From: Paenibacillus tritici
GTDB lineage: Bacteria; Bacillota; Bacilli; Paenibacillales; Paenibacillaceae
Assembly (NCBI RefSeq): GCF_013204885.1
Contig: NZ_JABMKX010000011.1
Span: 124,001-188,000 of the forward strand
Reading direction: 5' to 3'
Length of the DNA: 64,000 nt
In this document: positions 17,354 to 26,123 of the stretch, piece by piece
How positions within the stretch are numbered: the stretch's first letter is position 1
Layout: each line of letters starts with the position of its first letter
The notes under the pieces: generated by a model
Seen by the model: only the letters and a program-made list of their open reading frames with translations
What the model was told of the DNA's origin: nothing
Databases searched by the model: none
Made by a program: the position numbers and the translations under genes

Positions 17354-18028
17354 ATGAAACAGATTAAACAAACCGCGTTTCAAGCTACAATAGAGCTTAT
17401 GAAGCAGAAAATTACAGGTGGGGAATGGGCTCCGGGAGACCGGCTCCCCACTCTGCAGCAGCTAGCCGTTGACTTTTCCGTTAGCGTCACTACCGTACGT
17501 GAGGCGCTGCGAATATTAGAGAGCCAGGGGAATGTCAGCATTGAGCACGGGCGCGGGATGTATGTACGAAACGATCCGCTGCTATTGGATGATCCGGAGG
17601 TTGCCTTAGAGGAATTAGACAACATTTCGATAGTGGATCTGCTGGAAGCCAGACTGCTCATTGAGCCTGAACTTGCTGCTTTAGCCGCGAAGCGGGCCGA
17701 TGAGGATCAGATCCGCCGGCTACGGGTACTGGCTGATCGTATGGTGCGGCAAATGGAGGAAGGAGGCTCATTCTTCGAGACAGACCTCGCCTTTCATCAG
17801 TTGATCGCCGAAGGGGCAGCGAATCCAGTGGTGGCGCGAATGCTCCATTCGATTCTTCCCTTGCTGGCCGAAGGACGCAAGCAGACCAATACGCTGCCCA
17901 ATATGCGGACCAAGGCTTCCAATTACCATGTTCTGATTGCTATTGCCATCGAGGAACGGCAAAGCGAAACAGCCCGGCAGCTAATGGAAAGCCATATTCA
18001 GAGTATGCTGACAACCCTTAAGCAGTAG
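17354..18028 (+). CDS. GntR-family (FadR/FCD subfamily) regulator of galactonate catabolism
   Basis: A 224-residue regulator with an N-terminal winged helix-turn-helix (about 10-75; GDRLPTLQQLAVDFSVSVTTVREALRILESQG is the recognition region) and a C-terminal FCD ligand domain (about 95-220). The FCD metal-site residues are plausibly the Asp and His in DLAFHQLI and the later His residues in NYHVLI and ESHIQ. Divergent from kdgK-kdgA-dgoD, it most likely represses that operon and is released by galactonate or a downstream acid, as E. coli DgoR is. AAAGGGACGG precedes the ATG. It converges on the next gene, with stops only 2 bp apart. Confidence 0.88.
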   Translation: MKQIKQTAFQATIELMKQKITGGEWAPGDRLPTLQQLAVDFSVSVTTVREALRILESQGNVSIEHGRGMYVRNDPLLLDDPEVALEELDNISIVDLLEARLLIEPELAALAAKRADEDQIRRLRVLADRMVRQMEEGGSFFETDLAFHQLIAEGAANPVVARMLHSILPLLAEGRKQTNTLPNMRTKASNYHVLIAIAIEERQSETARQLMESHIQSMLTTLKQ

Positions 18029-18030
18029 AT

Positions 18031-18447
18031 TCAAGATTGCGGCATTATCTCAATGATGGACAATGGGGCCGGTTGAGCCGGCAACATCACACTGCTCTGT
18101 TCAAAGTGATCATCCGCCAGAACGCATACCGCCTTGCGATAGGTGCCGCCTGCCATCAGCCATTCCAGCAGTGAAAGCGCATGAGGAAACGCAAGGCTTC
18201 CGGAATGACCGAGTGCCAGAGGCAGCACGTCCATTAGATTAAGCTCTCTTCTTATTTTTGCACAAACATGTTCAGCATGGGAGGTATTCACGTGATGGCA
18301 AAGGACCAGCACATCCATATCCATGAGCCAATGCCTGTTCGCTTCCATTTGGGCTATGGCTATGTCTGCCAATGATTGATTTTGATCCTCCGTCCTACTG
18401 CCCGAATAAAGAATTTTAACCTTTAGTTCTGTCTTTATCGTGCTCAC
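18031..18447 (-). CDS. Small thiolase-fold (half-KAS III) protein lacking the catalytic Cys
   Basis: A 138-residue protein resembling the N-terminal half of a ketoacyl synthase III. The segment after residue 70 (LMDVLPLALGHSGSLAFPHAL) lines up with the stretch that holds the catalytic Cys in FabH (usually CSG), but here the position is His81 in GHSG. I therefore expect no condensing activity by itself. It follows the KAS III-like gene with a 13-bp gap and ends the cluster. It may be a structural partner or a chain-length/acyl-transfer accessory; that is inference. The start is GTG at 18447 with a weak AAGG. Confidence 0.55.
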   Translation of the reverse strand: MSTIKTELKVKILYSGSRTEDQNQSLADIAIAQMEANRHWLMDMDVLVLCHHVNTSHAEHVCAKIRRELNLMDVLPLALGHSGSLAFPHALSLLEWLMAGGTYRKAVCVLADDHFEQSSVMLPAQPAPLSIIEIMPQS

Positions 18448-18460
18448 CGCCTTACCCGTG

Positions 18461-19408
18461 TTACTCGTATTTGTGCAAGGAACAGCCGTAGTATCCCCCG
18501 AAGCCTATGGATACCGCCAAATAGAAGTCTCCCCTATTCAAAGAGCCGGTCCTGACCGCCTCATTTACGTTAAGCAGAATGTCCGTATTATGGAGATGAC
18601 CTGCATCTTCAAGCGTAGAGGCATAAAATTTGTCTAATGGGCAGCCGAGCGCCCGGGCAAGAGTACTCCAGGTGCGCAGCCCCAGATTGGAGCAGAAAAT
18701 AAGACTTATCTCGTTCATAACCATTCCTGATTCGCGTAAAACCTGGTTCACAACCTGCCGAACAGCTAAATAAAAGGTTGAAAAGTACATTTTGACTCGT
18801 TCAGGACTACGATCGTAAACGAACCCATCCACTTTAAGCCTAGCAGATAAAGTCTGCTGCCCTCGGGCTGCAGATTTACGATATAGAGCGGCGCTTGCCG
18901 CATCCCCGTAAAGCATATAGGAATCGCTGCGGTGATGCGAAGTGTTCGCTTTATCTGCCGCAACAAACAATACAGCATCATTACTTTGGCCTTCACCGGC
19001 GAAATAAGCCTTCGTTAAATAAAGCGACAAGTGAATGGTGGAGCAGCCGTATTCCTCCAGCTGAATAACTGGCGTCGTACTATAGTCAAACTCACGGAGC
19101 AGCCCGGAGAACAAGCTCTGTGCTTGCACTCCGGCACTCGTGACAGATGCGAAGAGAATAGCCGAGAGCTGAATGCCATCTCGTCTTATCCGGCTTAGAA
19201 TCGGGGCGCATACCTCATATATCATTTGCTCCAGACTTTCACTCCGCTCGATGGGGACATACCCAAAGCCGCTGTCTCTGTAATCAGCTGCGCTTAAGCG
19301 GAAAGAAACGCCATCTTCGTTGATTTCCTGGATGACCTGATCGACTGGAGCCCGGAATGAAGGAATATACACATTAGAATCAGTAATGGTCAACAAGGGG
19401 GCCGTCAT
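18461..19408 (-). CDS. 3-oxoacyl-ACP synthase III-like enzyme (atypical active site)
   Basis: Thiolase-fold protein of 315 residues related to FabH-type condensing enzymes or acyltransferases. Catalytic Cys122 is kept in EEYGCSTIHLSLYL, and the Asn of the usual GN-T motif is kept as HNTD (about 274). The normal HQAN motif reads SNLG at about 240-243, so the catalytic His is absent. Loss of His from the Cys-His-Asn triad is known in KAS III relatives that form esters or amides instead of C-C bonds, so an acyl-transfer role is possible. It sits beside two methyltransferases and upstream of the Cys-less half protein. AAGGTG precedes the ATG. Confidence 0.7.
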   Translation of the reverse strand: MTAPLLTITDSNVYIPSFRAPVDQVIQEINEDGVSFRLSAADYRDSGFGYVPIERSESLEQMIYEVCAPILSRIRRDGIQLSAILFASVTSAGVQAQSLFSGLLREFDYSTTPVIQLEEYGCSTIHLSLYLTKAYFAGEGQSNDAVLFVAADKANTSHHRSDSYMLYGDAASAALYRKSAARGQQTLSARLKVDGFVYDRSPERVKMYFSTFYLAVRQVVNQVLRESGMVMNEISLIFCSNLGLRTWSTLARALGCPLDKFYASTLEDAGHLHNTDILLNVNEAVRTGSLNRGDFYLAVSIGFGGYYGCSLHKYE

Positions 19409-19412
19409 TGCT

Positions 19413-20387
19413 TCACACCTTCTTTTTCAGGTGAAGAATTTTGTATCTTCGCTTCCCCGAGTGCATATCATCGTAAATCGGGGTTCCGGGAACGCCCATG
19501 GTCTCCCATACGGCGTCCTCCTTCCCGAGAGCATCGCCCAGCGCTGCCAGACGGCTGCCTCTGGCCAAATCGCTTGCCCGCAAAGCATGCTCGGAAATAT
19601 CGCGTACCAGCGACATCTCAAAGCCCAGCTCAAGTAAATACCGCTCACCTGTCTCGAACTTGATCGCATCCAGATCATCCGCATATACGAACAAGCCTCC
19701 AGCCTTCAGCACGCGGAATACCTCATCATAAAAACGGGTGATCCGGGGATAGAGATCCGAGGATTCGATATTCAGCACGATATCGCAGCATTCATCCGGA
19801 AGCGGAAGCTCCTCCGCATCCCCGACGCAGAACGTAGCCTGTTCATACCGGTTGCCTGCCAGACAGAAGGCGATATTCGCTTCCGTCAAATCGAGGCCAG
19901 CGACGGTGCGCGGTCCGTAGCTTTTACAGAGTGCCCGTACGTTGCCGCCTCTGCCGCAGGCGATTTCCAGTACGTCTTTCCCCTGCACATCGACTCCGTG
20001 CATGATTTCCTGCAGAAGCCGAAGCGATTGATGGTTGACCCCTCCCGGCAGGCTGCCTGCAGCCTCCTTCTCATCTTCCGCCTCTGCATATCCCCAATTG
20101 ATAAACGTGGAGAAGCGTGAGACGCCATTGTGCTCCAAAGCCCGGTTAAACGACGTAAACATCGCTTTAACCGCCTCCTTCTGCGCCTTATGCTCCATCG
20201 TTTCCAGCGCATCACTTTCCACAAGCAGGCATGGAATCGAGCCCGCGGCCATAGGGTAGCTTTCGGCGCATGACGTACAGTCCAATGAGAACTCCATCTT
20301 CTCAAGCGTTTGCTTGCACCGCGGACATACCCAGTTAAGGTCTGTTAGTGGCCACGCTTTACTCGCAGCTTCCTCTCCTTCAATCAT
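19413..20387 (-). CDS. SAM-dependent methyltransferase with N-terminal zinc ribbon (copy 2)
   Basis: Class I methyltransferase of about 324 residues. An N-terminal Cys4 zinc ribbon (CPRCKQ and CTSC, about 20-40) resembles the Trm112-like ribbons fused to some small-molecule methyltransferases. The Rossmann core follows with motif I DVLEIACGRGGNV, the acidic end of strand 2 (LDLTEANIAFC) and motif II-like VGDAEELPLPDECCDIVLNIESS. It is a tandem paralog of the gene at 20380-21351, similar over the whole length. The ATG at 20387 overlaps the upstream stop by eight bases and has AAGGGGAG before it; another ATG at 20417 is less well placed. The substrate is likely the ACP-derived or glycosylated product of this cluster. 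Confidence 0.8.
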   Translation of the reverse strand: MIEGEEAASKAWPLTDLNWVCPRCKQTLEKMEFSLDCTSCAESYPMAAGSIPCLLVESDALETMEHKAQKEAVKAMFTSFNRALEHNGVSRFSTFINWGYAEAEDEKEAAGSLPGGVNHQSLRLLQEIMHGVDVQGKDVLEIACGRGGNVRALCKSYGPRTVAGLDLTEANIAFCLAGNRYEQATFCVGDAEELPLPDECCDIVLNIESSDLYPRITRFYDEVFRVLKAGGLFVYADDLDAIKFETGERYLLELGFEMSLVRDISEHALRASDLARGSRLAALGDALGKEDAVWETMGVPGTPIYDDMHSGKRRYKILHLKKKV

Positions 20388-21351
20388 GGCTAGGCTCCCC
20401 TTTGGTGCCGGAGGCATCTTTCACCAGATGAACAATTGTGAATACTCTTGTGCCTGTGACCATATCCGTATGATTCTGCGTGCCAGGCGCCTCCAGCCAT
20501 TCCCATACCCGGTCTTCCCCTTCAAAGGAGCCCTCAAGCGCATGCAGGCGGCTGCCCAGCGCTTCGTCTCCCGATTGCAATACATTGCCGGTAATGTCCC
20601 GGATCAACGCGGTGCGAAAACCCAGTCTTTGCCACTGATCCTCATAGCGCGGCACGTCGGAAGCACTCATAATATCCGCATACAAAAATAACCCGCCCGG
20701 CTTTAATACACGGTAGGTCTCCGCAAAAAACAGCTCGATATGCGGGTACAAATGCGAGGACTCGATGTTCAGCACAATGTCGCAGCTTTCCGTTTGAACA
20801 GGCAGCTGCTCTGCATCGCCAATACAATAGTAAGCTTGCTCATACCGGTTGTTTCTTTGGCAAAATTGAATATTGGACGGTGTCAGATCAATGCCGACCA
20901 CGCTGCGGGTCCCATAGCTTTTACACAGCTCGCTCACGTTGCCTCCCCGTCCACAGCCGATTTCCAGAATATCCTTGCCTGAAACATCCAGGCCGCCAAT
21001 GATTTCGCGAAGCAGCCGGATACTGCTTTGGTTAATGCCTTGAAGACTGCCGGATTGTTCGTCCTTTGGGGCATAGCCCCAGTTAATAAAGGTGGAAAAT
21101 CTGGACAGTCTCTTCTCCTCAAGCGACCGGTTAATAGAGTCAAACATGCCGATGACCGCTTCCTTTTGCGCTGAGCCTTCGGCAAGCTTCTCCGCTACAG
21201 GGCGGTTGATTAACATGCTCGCTAGCCCCTCTTCCCGGGCGTATCCGAGGCCGCAGGTCCCGCAGATCAAACCGTCGTCCGTCTCATAAAGACCACTCTT
21301 GCATTCGGTGCATACCAGGGTAATTCCTGACAGAGGCCAAGTCGTGTTCAT
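20380..21351 (-). CDS. SAM-dependent methyltransferase with N-terminal zinc ribbon (copy 1)
   Basis: Methyltransferase of 323 residues with the same plan as its neighbour: ribbon Cys pairs CTECKS and CGTC (about 14-33), then motif I DILEIGCGRGGNVSEL, IDLTPSNIQFC and GDAEQLPVQTESCDIVLNIESSHLYP. Strong whole-length similarity to 19413-20387 shows a tandem duplication, with enough divergence for two different methylation sites. GGGAGATG precedes the ATG at 21351. The gene lies between the radical SAM gene and the second methyltransferase. Confidence 0.82.
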   Translation of the reverse strand: MNTTWPLSGITLVCTECKSGLYETDDGLICGTCGLGYAREEGLASMLINRPVAEKLAEGSAQKEAVIGMFDSINRSLEEKRLSRFSTFINWGYAPKDEQSGSLQGINQSSIRLLREIIGGLDVSGKDILEIGCGRGGNVSELCKSYGTRSVVGIDLTPSNIQFCQRNNRYEQAYYCIGDAEQLPVQTESCDIVLNIESSHLYPHIELFFAETYRVLKPGGLFLYADIMSASDVPRYEDQWQRLGFRTALIRDITGNVLQSGDEALGSRLHALEGSFEGEDRVWEWLEAPGTQNHTDMVTGTRVFTIVHLVKDASGTKGEPSHD

Positions 21352-21409
21352 AGTTACATCTCCCTACGTTTTAGCCGCTTGCGCTGCTATCATTTTTAAT
21401 AAGTTGGAA

Positions 21410-22579
21410 TTACCGTCCGTAGTGATATAGCAGTCCGCAGCGGGAACAGACCGGCATCAATCCGCAGGATAACCGCTCGCGGTGCTTGCCGTAATTTTCC
21501 CCGTGCCAAATCTCTTTAACGGGAGCTTCGCTTATGTTACCGACGGCAAACTCCGGAAAGAATTTGCACGGCGTCACATTCCCGCCGGGCAGCACATCCA
21601 TCCGGGTGGAGATGGCGAGGCATTTCTTCCGCTTCATCCCTGTCATCTGAGCCCCGTTCACGAAATCGCCGATTTCATCAAGCTCCAAGGCCGGCATAAA
21701 CCGTATCCGCTTCCTCCACGTATGCTCCGTGATCCGGCGGACCTCTTCCTTCAGCGGCTCCACGTTCTCCGGTGAAATGCGGTAGGTAAAGGAGTGCCAG
21801 CTACAGCTTCCGGGCTCTACCGGATTCAGCCAGCTGAACTCCTTCATGTACACATCATCCATCTCCGCTGCGGATGTGGAGGAAATATACCAGGGATAGA
21901 CGAAATAGACAGAATCGACGCCCATATCCTCGAAATACTTCATGAAGGAAAACAGCTTTGGAATCATGGCATCGTTCATCGTCAGGCTAATCGAGACCTT
22001 GCCCTTAAAGATGCCCTTTCTCTGAAGCTCCAGCAGCAGCCGGACCGCCTGTAAGACCTTCCTATAGGTGCCTTTGCCCCTTATTGCATCATTCTCCGCT
22101 TCGAATCCTTCCAGGCTGGCAAGGACAACCAGCCCTTCACCCATCTTGAGCAGTGACTCCAGCTGCTGCTCCAGCAAAATAGCGTTCGTGCAAATCGTAA
22201 CCGTGCGCTGATCCTGTTCGAGCAGGTCGGCCAGTAGTGAAAATTGACTGTAATAGAGCGGTTCGCCGCCCCATAGGTAGAGCTTGGATTTCTTCTCCCG
22301 GGTAAACGCCAGCAGCTTCTCTACAAGAGCAATATCAATTTCCTTCTTCTGGTCCTCCCTGGCCATATCCCGGTGGAAGCCGTCTTCGTTCCATTCGTAG
22401 CAATGCTTGCAGCGCAAATTACAGCCGTTGTTCAGCTTAATCCCGATATCCTCCGGAACGTCCATCGCATATCGGCTGTCCGCCTCCCGCATGCGGCTTG
22501 CGCGCGACATGTTCATAATCGTGCGTTTAAGATCGTTAAACACCTGCTCATCGAATTTCTGGGTTGTTTTGGGCTGCAT
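21410..22579 (-). CDS. Radical SAM/SPASM-domain protein
   Basis: Radical SAM enzyme of about 389 residues. The 4Fe-4S motif is CNLRCKHC (Cys53, Cys57, Cys60), followed by the SAM-binding GGEP (LYLWGGEPLYYS). The C-terminal SPASM-type region carries additional Cys (CLAIS, GGNVTPCKFFP, CGLMPVCSRCGLLYHYG) for auxiliary clusters. Such enzymes modify peptides or small molecules; BtrN in butirosin biosynthesis is a SPASM-related example. The ATG at 22579 is chosen because GGAGGTG lies eight bases upstream; it overlaps the end of the preceding gene by 32 bp, so translation is likely coupled. The substrate is unknown. Confidence 0.87.
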   Translation of the reverse strand: MQPKTTQKFDEQVFNDLKRTIMNMSRASRMREADSRYAMDVPEDIGIKLNNGCNLRCKHCYEWNEDGFHRDMAREDQKKEIDIALVEKLLAFTREKKSKLYLWGGEPLYYSQFSLLADLLEQDQRTVTICTNAILLEQQLESLLKMGEGLVVLASLEGFEAENDAIRGKGTYRKVLQAVRLLLELQRKGIFKGKVSISLTMNDAMIPKLFSFMKYFEDMGVDSVYFVYPWYISSTSAAEMDDVYMKEFSWLNPVEPGSCSWHSFTYRISPENVEPLKEEVRRITEHTWRKRIRFMPALELDEIGDFVNGAQMTGMKRKKCLAISTRMDVLPGGNVTPCKFFPEFAVGNISEAPVKEIWHGENYGKHRERLSCGLMPVCSRCGLLYHYGR

Positions 22580-23687
22580 CAAGGACACCTCCATAATTAA
22601 TCGAATGATTTCTTGCCAGCATGAGGTTCTCATGTATGCGAATTAGCGAATCCATGGAATAACCTTCGGCCTTCCAATCCTCATACCATATCCCGAAGCC
22701 CTGCTTAATCCAGTAGGCCGCGTTGCTCGCCTCATGCCTTCCAAACGGCTCAAGAAAGACGAATGGAGTGGCGGCCGCCAAGGATTCCATCAAGGAATAA
22801 CCTCCCGGCTTGCTGATAATCGCAGCAGAATGCCGAATGACATGGAATAGCGGCGGATAAGTCTGCTGATTCCGGTATTCTGGCGCTTGCCCGTACTCGA
22901 TCCTGGCGAGCGGGGGGAACTGGAAGGAGCCGTCTTCGTTTTTTACCCAGGGGCTCCATTCGGGATCATTCATAAAATAATGAATTTGCTCGTGGGGCTT
23001 GATATCCTCACGGTAATAGGCAAGTACACTGAGCCATTTACCCGCCTGAAGCAGCTCCTGTACAGCTGACGGATAGGTCCCGATTCCCCATCCCCCTCCG
23101 TGCGCAATATACCGTTCTTCCCTCATGTGCAGCGGTACCGGAGTCTCATCGGTGATGGCAATCCGATAGGACATGCCCTTGCCCGCCGGGTCATAGAACC
23201 ATATATGGTTGTACGAATCACTTATGTCCTCATATACCAAATAAGAAGGAGAGTGAATGGCGTCGAAATGGAGACAATCCACCTCCAGGCGGAGACCGCC
23301 GGTAAAAAGCTGATACTGCTGTATAATCGGAAGCCAGAAGCCGGTGGCGGTAACAAATCGGGTTTTTCCTTCCCGCTCCCAGCCTTCAAAGAGCTGCCGA
23401 AGCTTGATAGAATCCAGACAATCGGAAATATCACGGGCCAGCTCGGCCCCTTTTTTCGCTACGGTGAAGCTTTGATGAAAAGCTTTTTTGTAGGCTGGCA
23501 CTCTTTGTTTAATGTGATCCAGGTACAGATCCTCCAGCACGCACACTTCCGTGGGTATGCCTCGACTGTTCAGTTGGCGGCTCAGCTGCATGACCGGTAC
23601 ATAAACGCCTAAAGAGTTGCCGGAGCCAAGCAGGGTGACCTGTCTAAAAGCTGCGCTAGCTATACCATTTTCCTCCTTTCGACTCAA
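22548..23687 (-). CDS. GT-B-fold glycosyltransferase-like protein
   Basis: A 379-residue protein. The N-terminal half starts with a nucleotide-fold-like stretch VTLLGSGNSLGVYVPVMQLSRQL. The C-terminal region has the donor-site pattern of GT-B enzymes: IISKPGGYSLMESLAAATPFVFLEPFGRHEASNAAYW. That GG-S-ME block matches UDP-sugar transferases such as MurG/UGT relatives. I infer sugar transfer onto the cluster product. The start is uncertain: TTG at 23687 (weak GAGG upstream) overlaps the ATP-grasp gene by 32 bp, while a better AAAGGAGG at about 23670 lies inside the frame and has no good start codon after it. Confidence 0.65.
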   Translation of the reverse strand: MSRKEENGIASAAFRQVTLLGSGNSLGVYVPVMQLSRQLNSRGIPTEVCVLEDLYLDHIKQRVPAYKKAFHQSFTVAKKGAELARDISDCLDSIKLRQLFEGWEREGKTRFVTATGFWLPIIQQYQLFTGGLRLEVDCLHFDAIHSPSYLVYEDISDSYNHIWFYDPAGKGMSYRIAITDETPVPLHMREERYIAHGGGWGIGTYPSAVQELLQAGKWLSVLAYYREDIKPHEQIHYFMNDPEWSPWVKNEDGSFQFPPLARIEYGQAPEYRNQQTYPPLFHVIRHSAAIISKPGGYSLMESLAAATPFVFLEPFGRHEASNAAYWIKQGFGIWYEDWKAEGYSMDSLIRIHENLMLARNHSINYGGVLDAAQNNPEIR

Positions 23688-24981
23688 AGCTGAACCTCAT
23701 CTGCTCCAAATAACGTTCCCTTTCTTGCAAGTGATCAGCGATAATGGTCATATAGAGTCTGCCTTTGAACAAATTGCCGCTTGCGGAAGAGGACTTCCCG
23801 GGTCCGGGTACTCCTGCAAATAAAGTAGCGGAAGACAGCGGGAAAATTCCGTTTCCTTTCCGGTTCGGGTATAAAATGTCATGCTTCTTTAGCTCGTCAA
23901 GCCACCATTCATAATCGAACCGCTCTCCGAAGCCGACCGATCCGTAGGTGAAAAAGCCCTTTTTCCCGTTAGTCTGGAGCGTCTCATCCAAACGCTGATT
24001 AATGAATCCCATAGATTTCCGTGCATTAATCTCAACAATCGGTACCAGCGTTCCGTCTTTCAATACCATGGAATCGATGCATACCGGTCCAAAATATCCG
24101 TCCTTAAAGAGAGCGTTGGCAGCTTGTATCATCACATCGAAGTAGCCTGCTCTTTCGAGCTCCCTGCACTCCTCTTCCTCCATAGATTCGGAACCCAAGT
24201 AGGCAAACTGCTTGTTCAGCATTTTCTGTAAGCCGAGAAGGTGAAACGAACCGTTCCTCATGATGTTGAACTGGCAGGAGAAATCGCACTCCACTTCCAT
24301 AAAAGGCTCGATTACAAAAGCGGTTCCTTTTCCTTCGCCTTCCTGCTTGCGGATATATGACGCCACTCGTTCCAGGCTGGGCTGCGACTTAAGCAGCATG
24401 TTGCCTTTTCCGGAAACTCCGAACGGATCTTTAATAAGGAAAGGTCCATGCTCCGCCAGCAGGCTATGCCCAAGAATCAATAACTTCTCTGCCGAGTAGA
24501 CCGGCTGTCCAAAGCTTTTGCCAAGCAGTTTACAGGTTAACTGGGTAGAGTATATTTTCGAGTTGACCCGCTTTACCTTGTCTATCGCCGGCAGTTCGGT
24601 CTCATACTCATATTTGGCGATGACCTCGTGGGTATAAGGCACGACGGAGAAAGGGGACAAAATGTCAAATGCCCCGTATTGCTCATCACGCTGAGGATCG
24701 GATGCCATAGCCTCAAAAAGATTAGGCGCAGCTTCCGGCTCTTTCCAGACCAAATGCTCAAAGGAAAAACCAAGGCTGGTTAGATATGCCTTATGAGCAT
24801 CCTCCATCGCAAAACGGGTTAACAGCCCGTCTCCGCTGCCGCAGAACGGAAACATAAGCTCATCCATCGCCATGACGATGCGTTCTCTTTCTTTATCGCG
24901 AACAGCGGGCAACAGCGCCAGTTTCTCATCTCTCCAGTGGGACTCCGCGTCATAGATTCCGGCAACCAGTGCTCTAGCCAA
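23656..24981 (-). CDS. ATP-grasp carboxylate-amine/thiol ligase
   Basis: ATP-grasp enzyme of 441 residues. The nucleotide-binding loop reads FLIKDPFGVSGKGNML (about 190-205) and the metal/ATP end reads PIVEINARKSMGFINQ (about 330-345). Directly upstream, overlapping by eight bases, is an ACP gene. In butirosin biosynthesis the ATP-grasp protein BtrJ charges an ACP with glutamate and later adds gamma-glutamyl, so loading an amino acid or other carboxylate onto this ACP is a reasonable inference. The start is TTG at 24981 with GGAG eight bases before it; the ACP stop TAG is read across it. Confidence 0.82.
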   Translation of the reverse strand: MARALVAGIYDAESHWRDEKLALLPAVRDKERERIVMAMDELMFPFCGSGDGLLTRFAMEDAHKAYLTSLGFSFEHLVWKEPEAAPNLFEAMASDPQRDEQYGAFDILSPFSVVPYTHEVIAKYEYETELPAIDKVKRVNSKIYSTQLTCKLLGKSFGQPVYSAEKLLILGHSLLAEHGPFLIKDPFGVSGKGNMLLKSQPSLERVASYIRKQEGEGKGTAFVIEPFMEVECDFSCQFNIMRNGSFHLLGLQKMLNKQFAYLGSESMEEEECRELERAGYFDVMIQAANALFKDGYFGPVCIDSMVLKDGTLVPIVEINARKSMGFINQRLDETLQTNGKKGFFTYGSVGFGERFDYEWWLDELKKHDILYPNRKGNGIFPLSSATLFAGVPGPGKSSSASGNLFKGRLYMTIIADHLQERERYLEQMRFSFESKGGKWYS

Positions 24982-25222
24982 TTTTTTTCTCCATGCCGTT
25001 CAGAAAATTGATGAAGCGTTCAACGGACAGCAGGTAGCTGTAATCCAAATCCTCGTACACAATCTCTACGCCGAAATGGTCCTCAACCTCCAGAATGAAA
25101 TTGATCATCTGCAGTGAATCCAGGCCGACATCATTAATCAAATCGCTTTTTGGTGTAAGAGAGCTCCGGAAGCTTTCATCCTCTTTGACTTTTATAACAA
25201 TTTCTGTAATAGTTTCAAACAT
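24974..25222 (-). CDS. Acyl carrier protein (free-standing)
   Basis: An 82-residue acidic carrier protein with the phosphopantetheine attachment motif VGLDSLQMI (Ser36). Helix II and III follow, and it ends in a Lys-rich tail. AAAGGAAGAG precedes the ATG at 25222. It is translationally coupled to the ATP-grasp ligase, its probable loading enzyme. It is divergent from the PIG-L deacetylase gene, with 57 bp between starts, which would hold both promoters. No large synthase gene is nearby, so this ACP probably works with discrete enzymes. Confidence 0.87.
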   Translation of the reverse strand: MFETITEIVIKVKEDESFRSSLTPKSDLINDVGLDSLQMINFILEVEDHFGVEIVYEDLDYSYLLSVERFINFLNGMEKKIG

Positions 25223-25279
25223 ATCTTCTCTTCCTTTCTATCTGGAATATAATTGTAATCAAAAACCCGGGAGGTACCC

Positions 25280-26119
25280 ATGACACAACATTATTTATTT
25301 ATTTCCGCCCATTTGGATGATGCTATCCTATCCTGCGGCGATTATATCCACGCGCTCATACAAAATAATTACCAGGTTACGATTGCTACAGTCTTTACAG
25401 GGATGGGAACGGATTTGTCTATGCTTGCCAGAATTCTGCACAAAAAATTCGGGCTGGGAATGGATACGATGGAAGTGCGCAGGCAAGAGGATATTCGTGC
25501 TGCTGAAGCACTCGGTGCAGCTGTGATTCACCTGAACCTGCTGGAATGCATTTACCGGAAAAATAAAGACGGCAGCCCTGTCTACAGCAAGCTGCAAAAT
25601 CTGTTCGTGGCGGAATTGGGGTCTGAACATGAGGTGATAGAAGAGATCGTCTCCGTACTCTCAGAGCAAATCATAGTTGAAAATTTTGCGGGCATTTTTG
25701 TACCCCTTGGAATCGGAAGACATATTGATCACTGTCTCGTCCGGGAGTCCACCGAGCGGTACAGGCTTAGAGCCGGTACAGATGGGCAGATCCGTCTGAT
25801 GTACTACGAAGACCTGCCATACCTATGCTTTAATCAAGATAAAACCTGGAGAACAGAGCTTGCCGCAGGACTGCATGAACAAAGGATCAAGCTGCAGCAC
25901 TGGGACTTGAAAGCTAAAATAAACGCAGTCTTGAAGTACGGCTCGCAATTAAGCCTGCTTTGGCCATCCAGAACCAGCATGCTGAAGCAAATGGCAAAGC
26001 ATGCAAGAGGCGTTGCTCCACAATCAAAGCTCCACGCTCCTGAGGGCAGCGATTATTTCTTTAAGGTTTACACGGCGGATGTCAATGAGCCGCTACCGCT
26101 GAGCGGGATCCGGACATAA
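25280..26119 (+). CDS. PIG-L/LmbE-family N-deacetylase
   Basis: Zinc-dependent deacetylase of 279 residues. The metal motif AHLDD (His11, Asp13, Asp14) near the N-terminus and HIDH (148-151) supply the usual ligands and catalytic Asp. The family removes acetyl groups from GlcNAc-type sugars; in aminoglycoside clusters a PIG-L enzyme (BtrD/NeoL type) deacetylates N-acetylparomamine. Together with the glycosyltransferase-like gene this suggests that a GlcNAc unit is attached and then deacetylated. It is the only plus-strand gene inside the cluster, flanked by the two ACP genes. Ribosome site GGGAGG. Confidence 0.85.
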   Translation: MTQHYLFISAHLDDAILSCGDYIHALIQNNYQVTIATVFTGMGTDLSMLARILHKKFGLGMDTMEVRRQEDIRAAEALGAAVIHLNLLECIYRKNKDGSPVYSKLQNLFVAELGSEHEVIEEIVSVLSEQIIVENFAGIFVPLGIGRHIDHCLVRESTERYRLRAGTDGQIRLMYYEDLPYLCFNQDKTWRTELAAGLHEQRIKLQHWDLKAKINAVLKYGSQLSLLWPSRTSMLKQMAKHARGVAPQSKLHAPEGSDYFFKVYTADVNEPLPLSGIRT

Positions 26120-26123
26120 GCCC

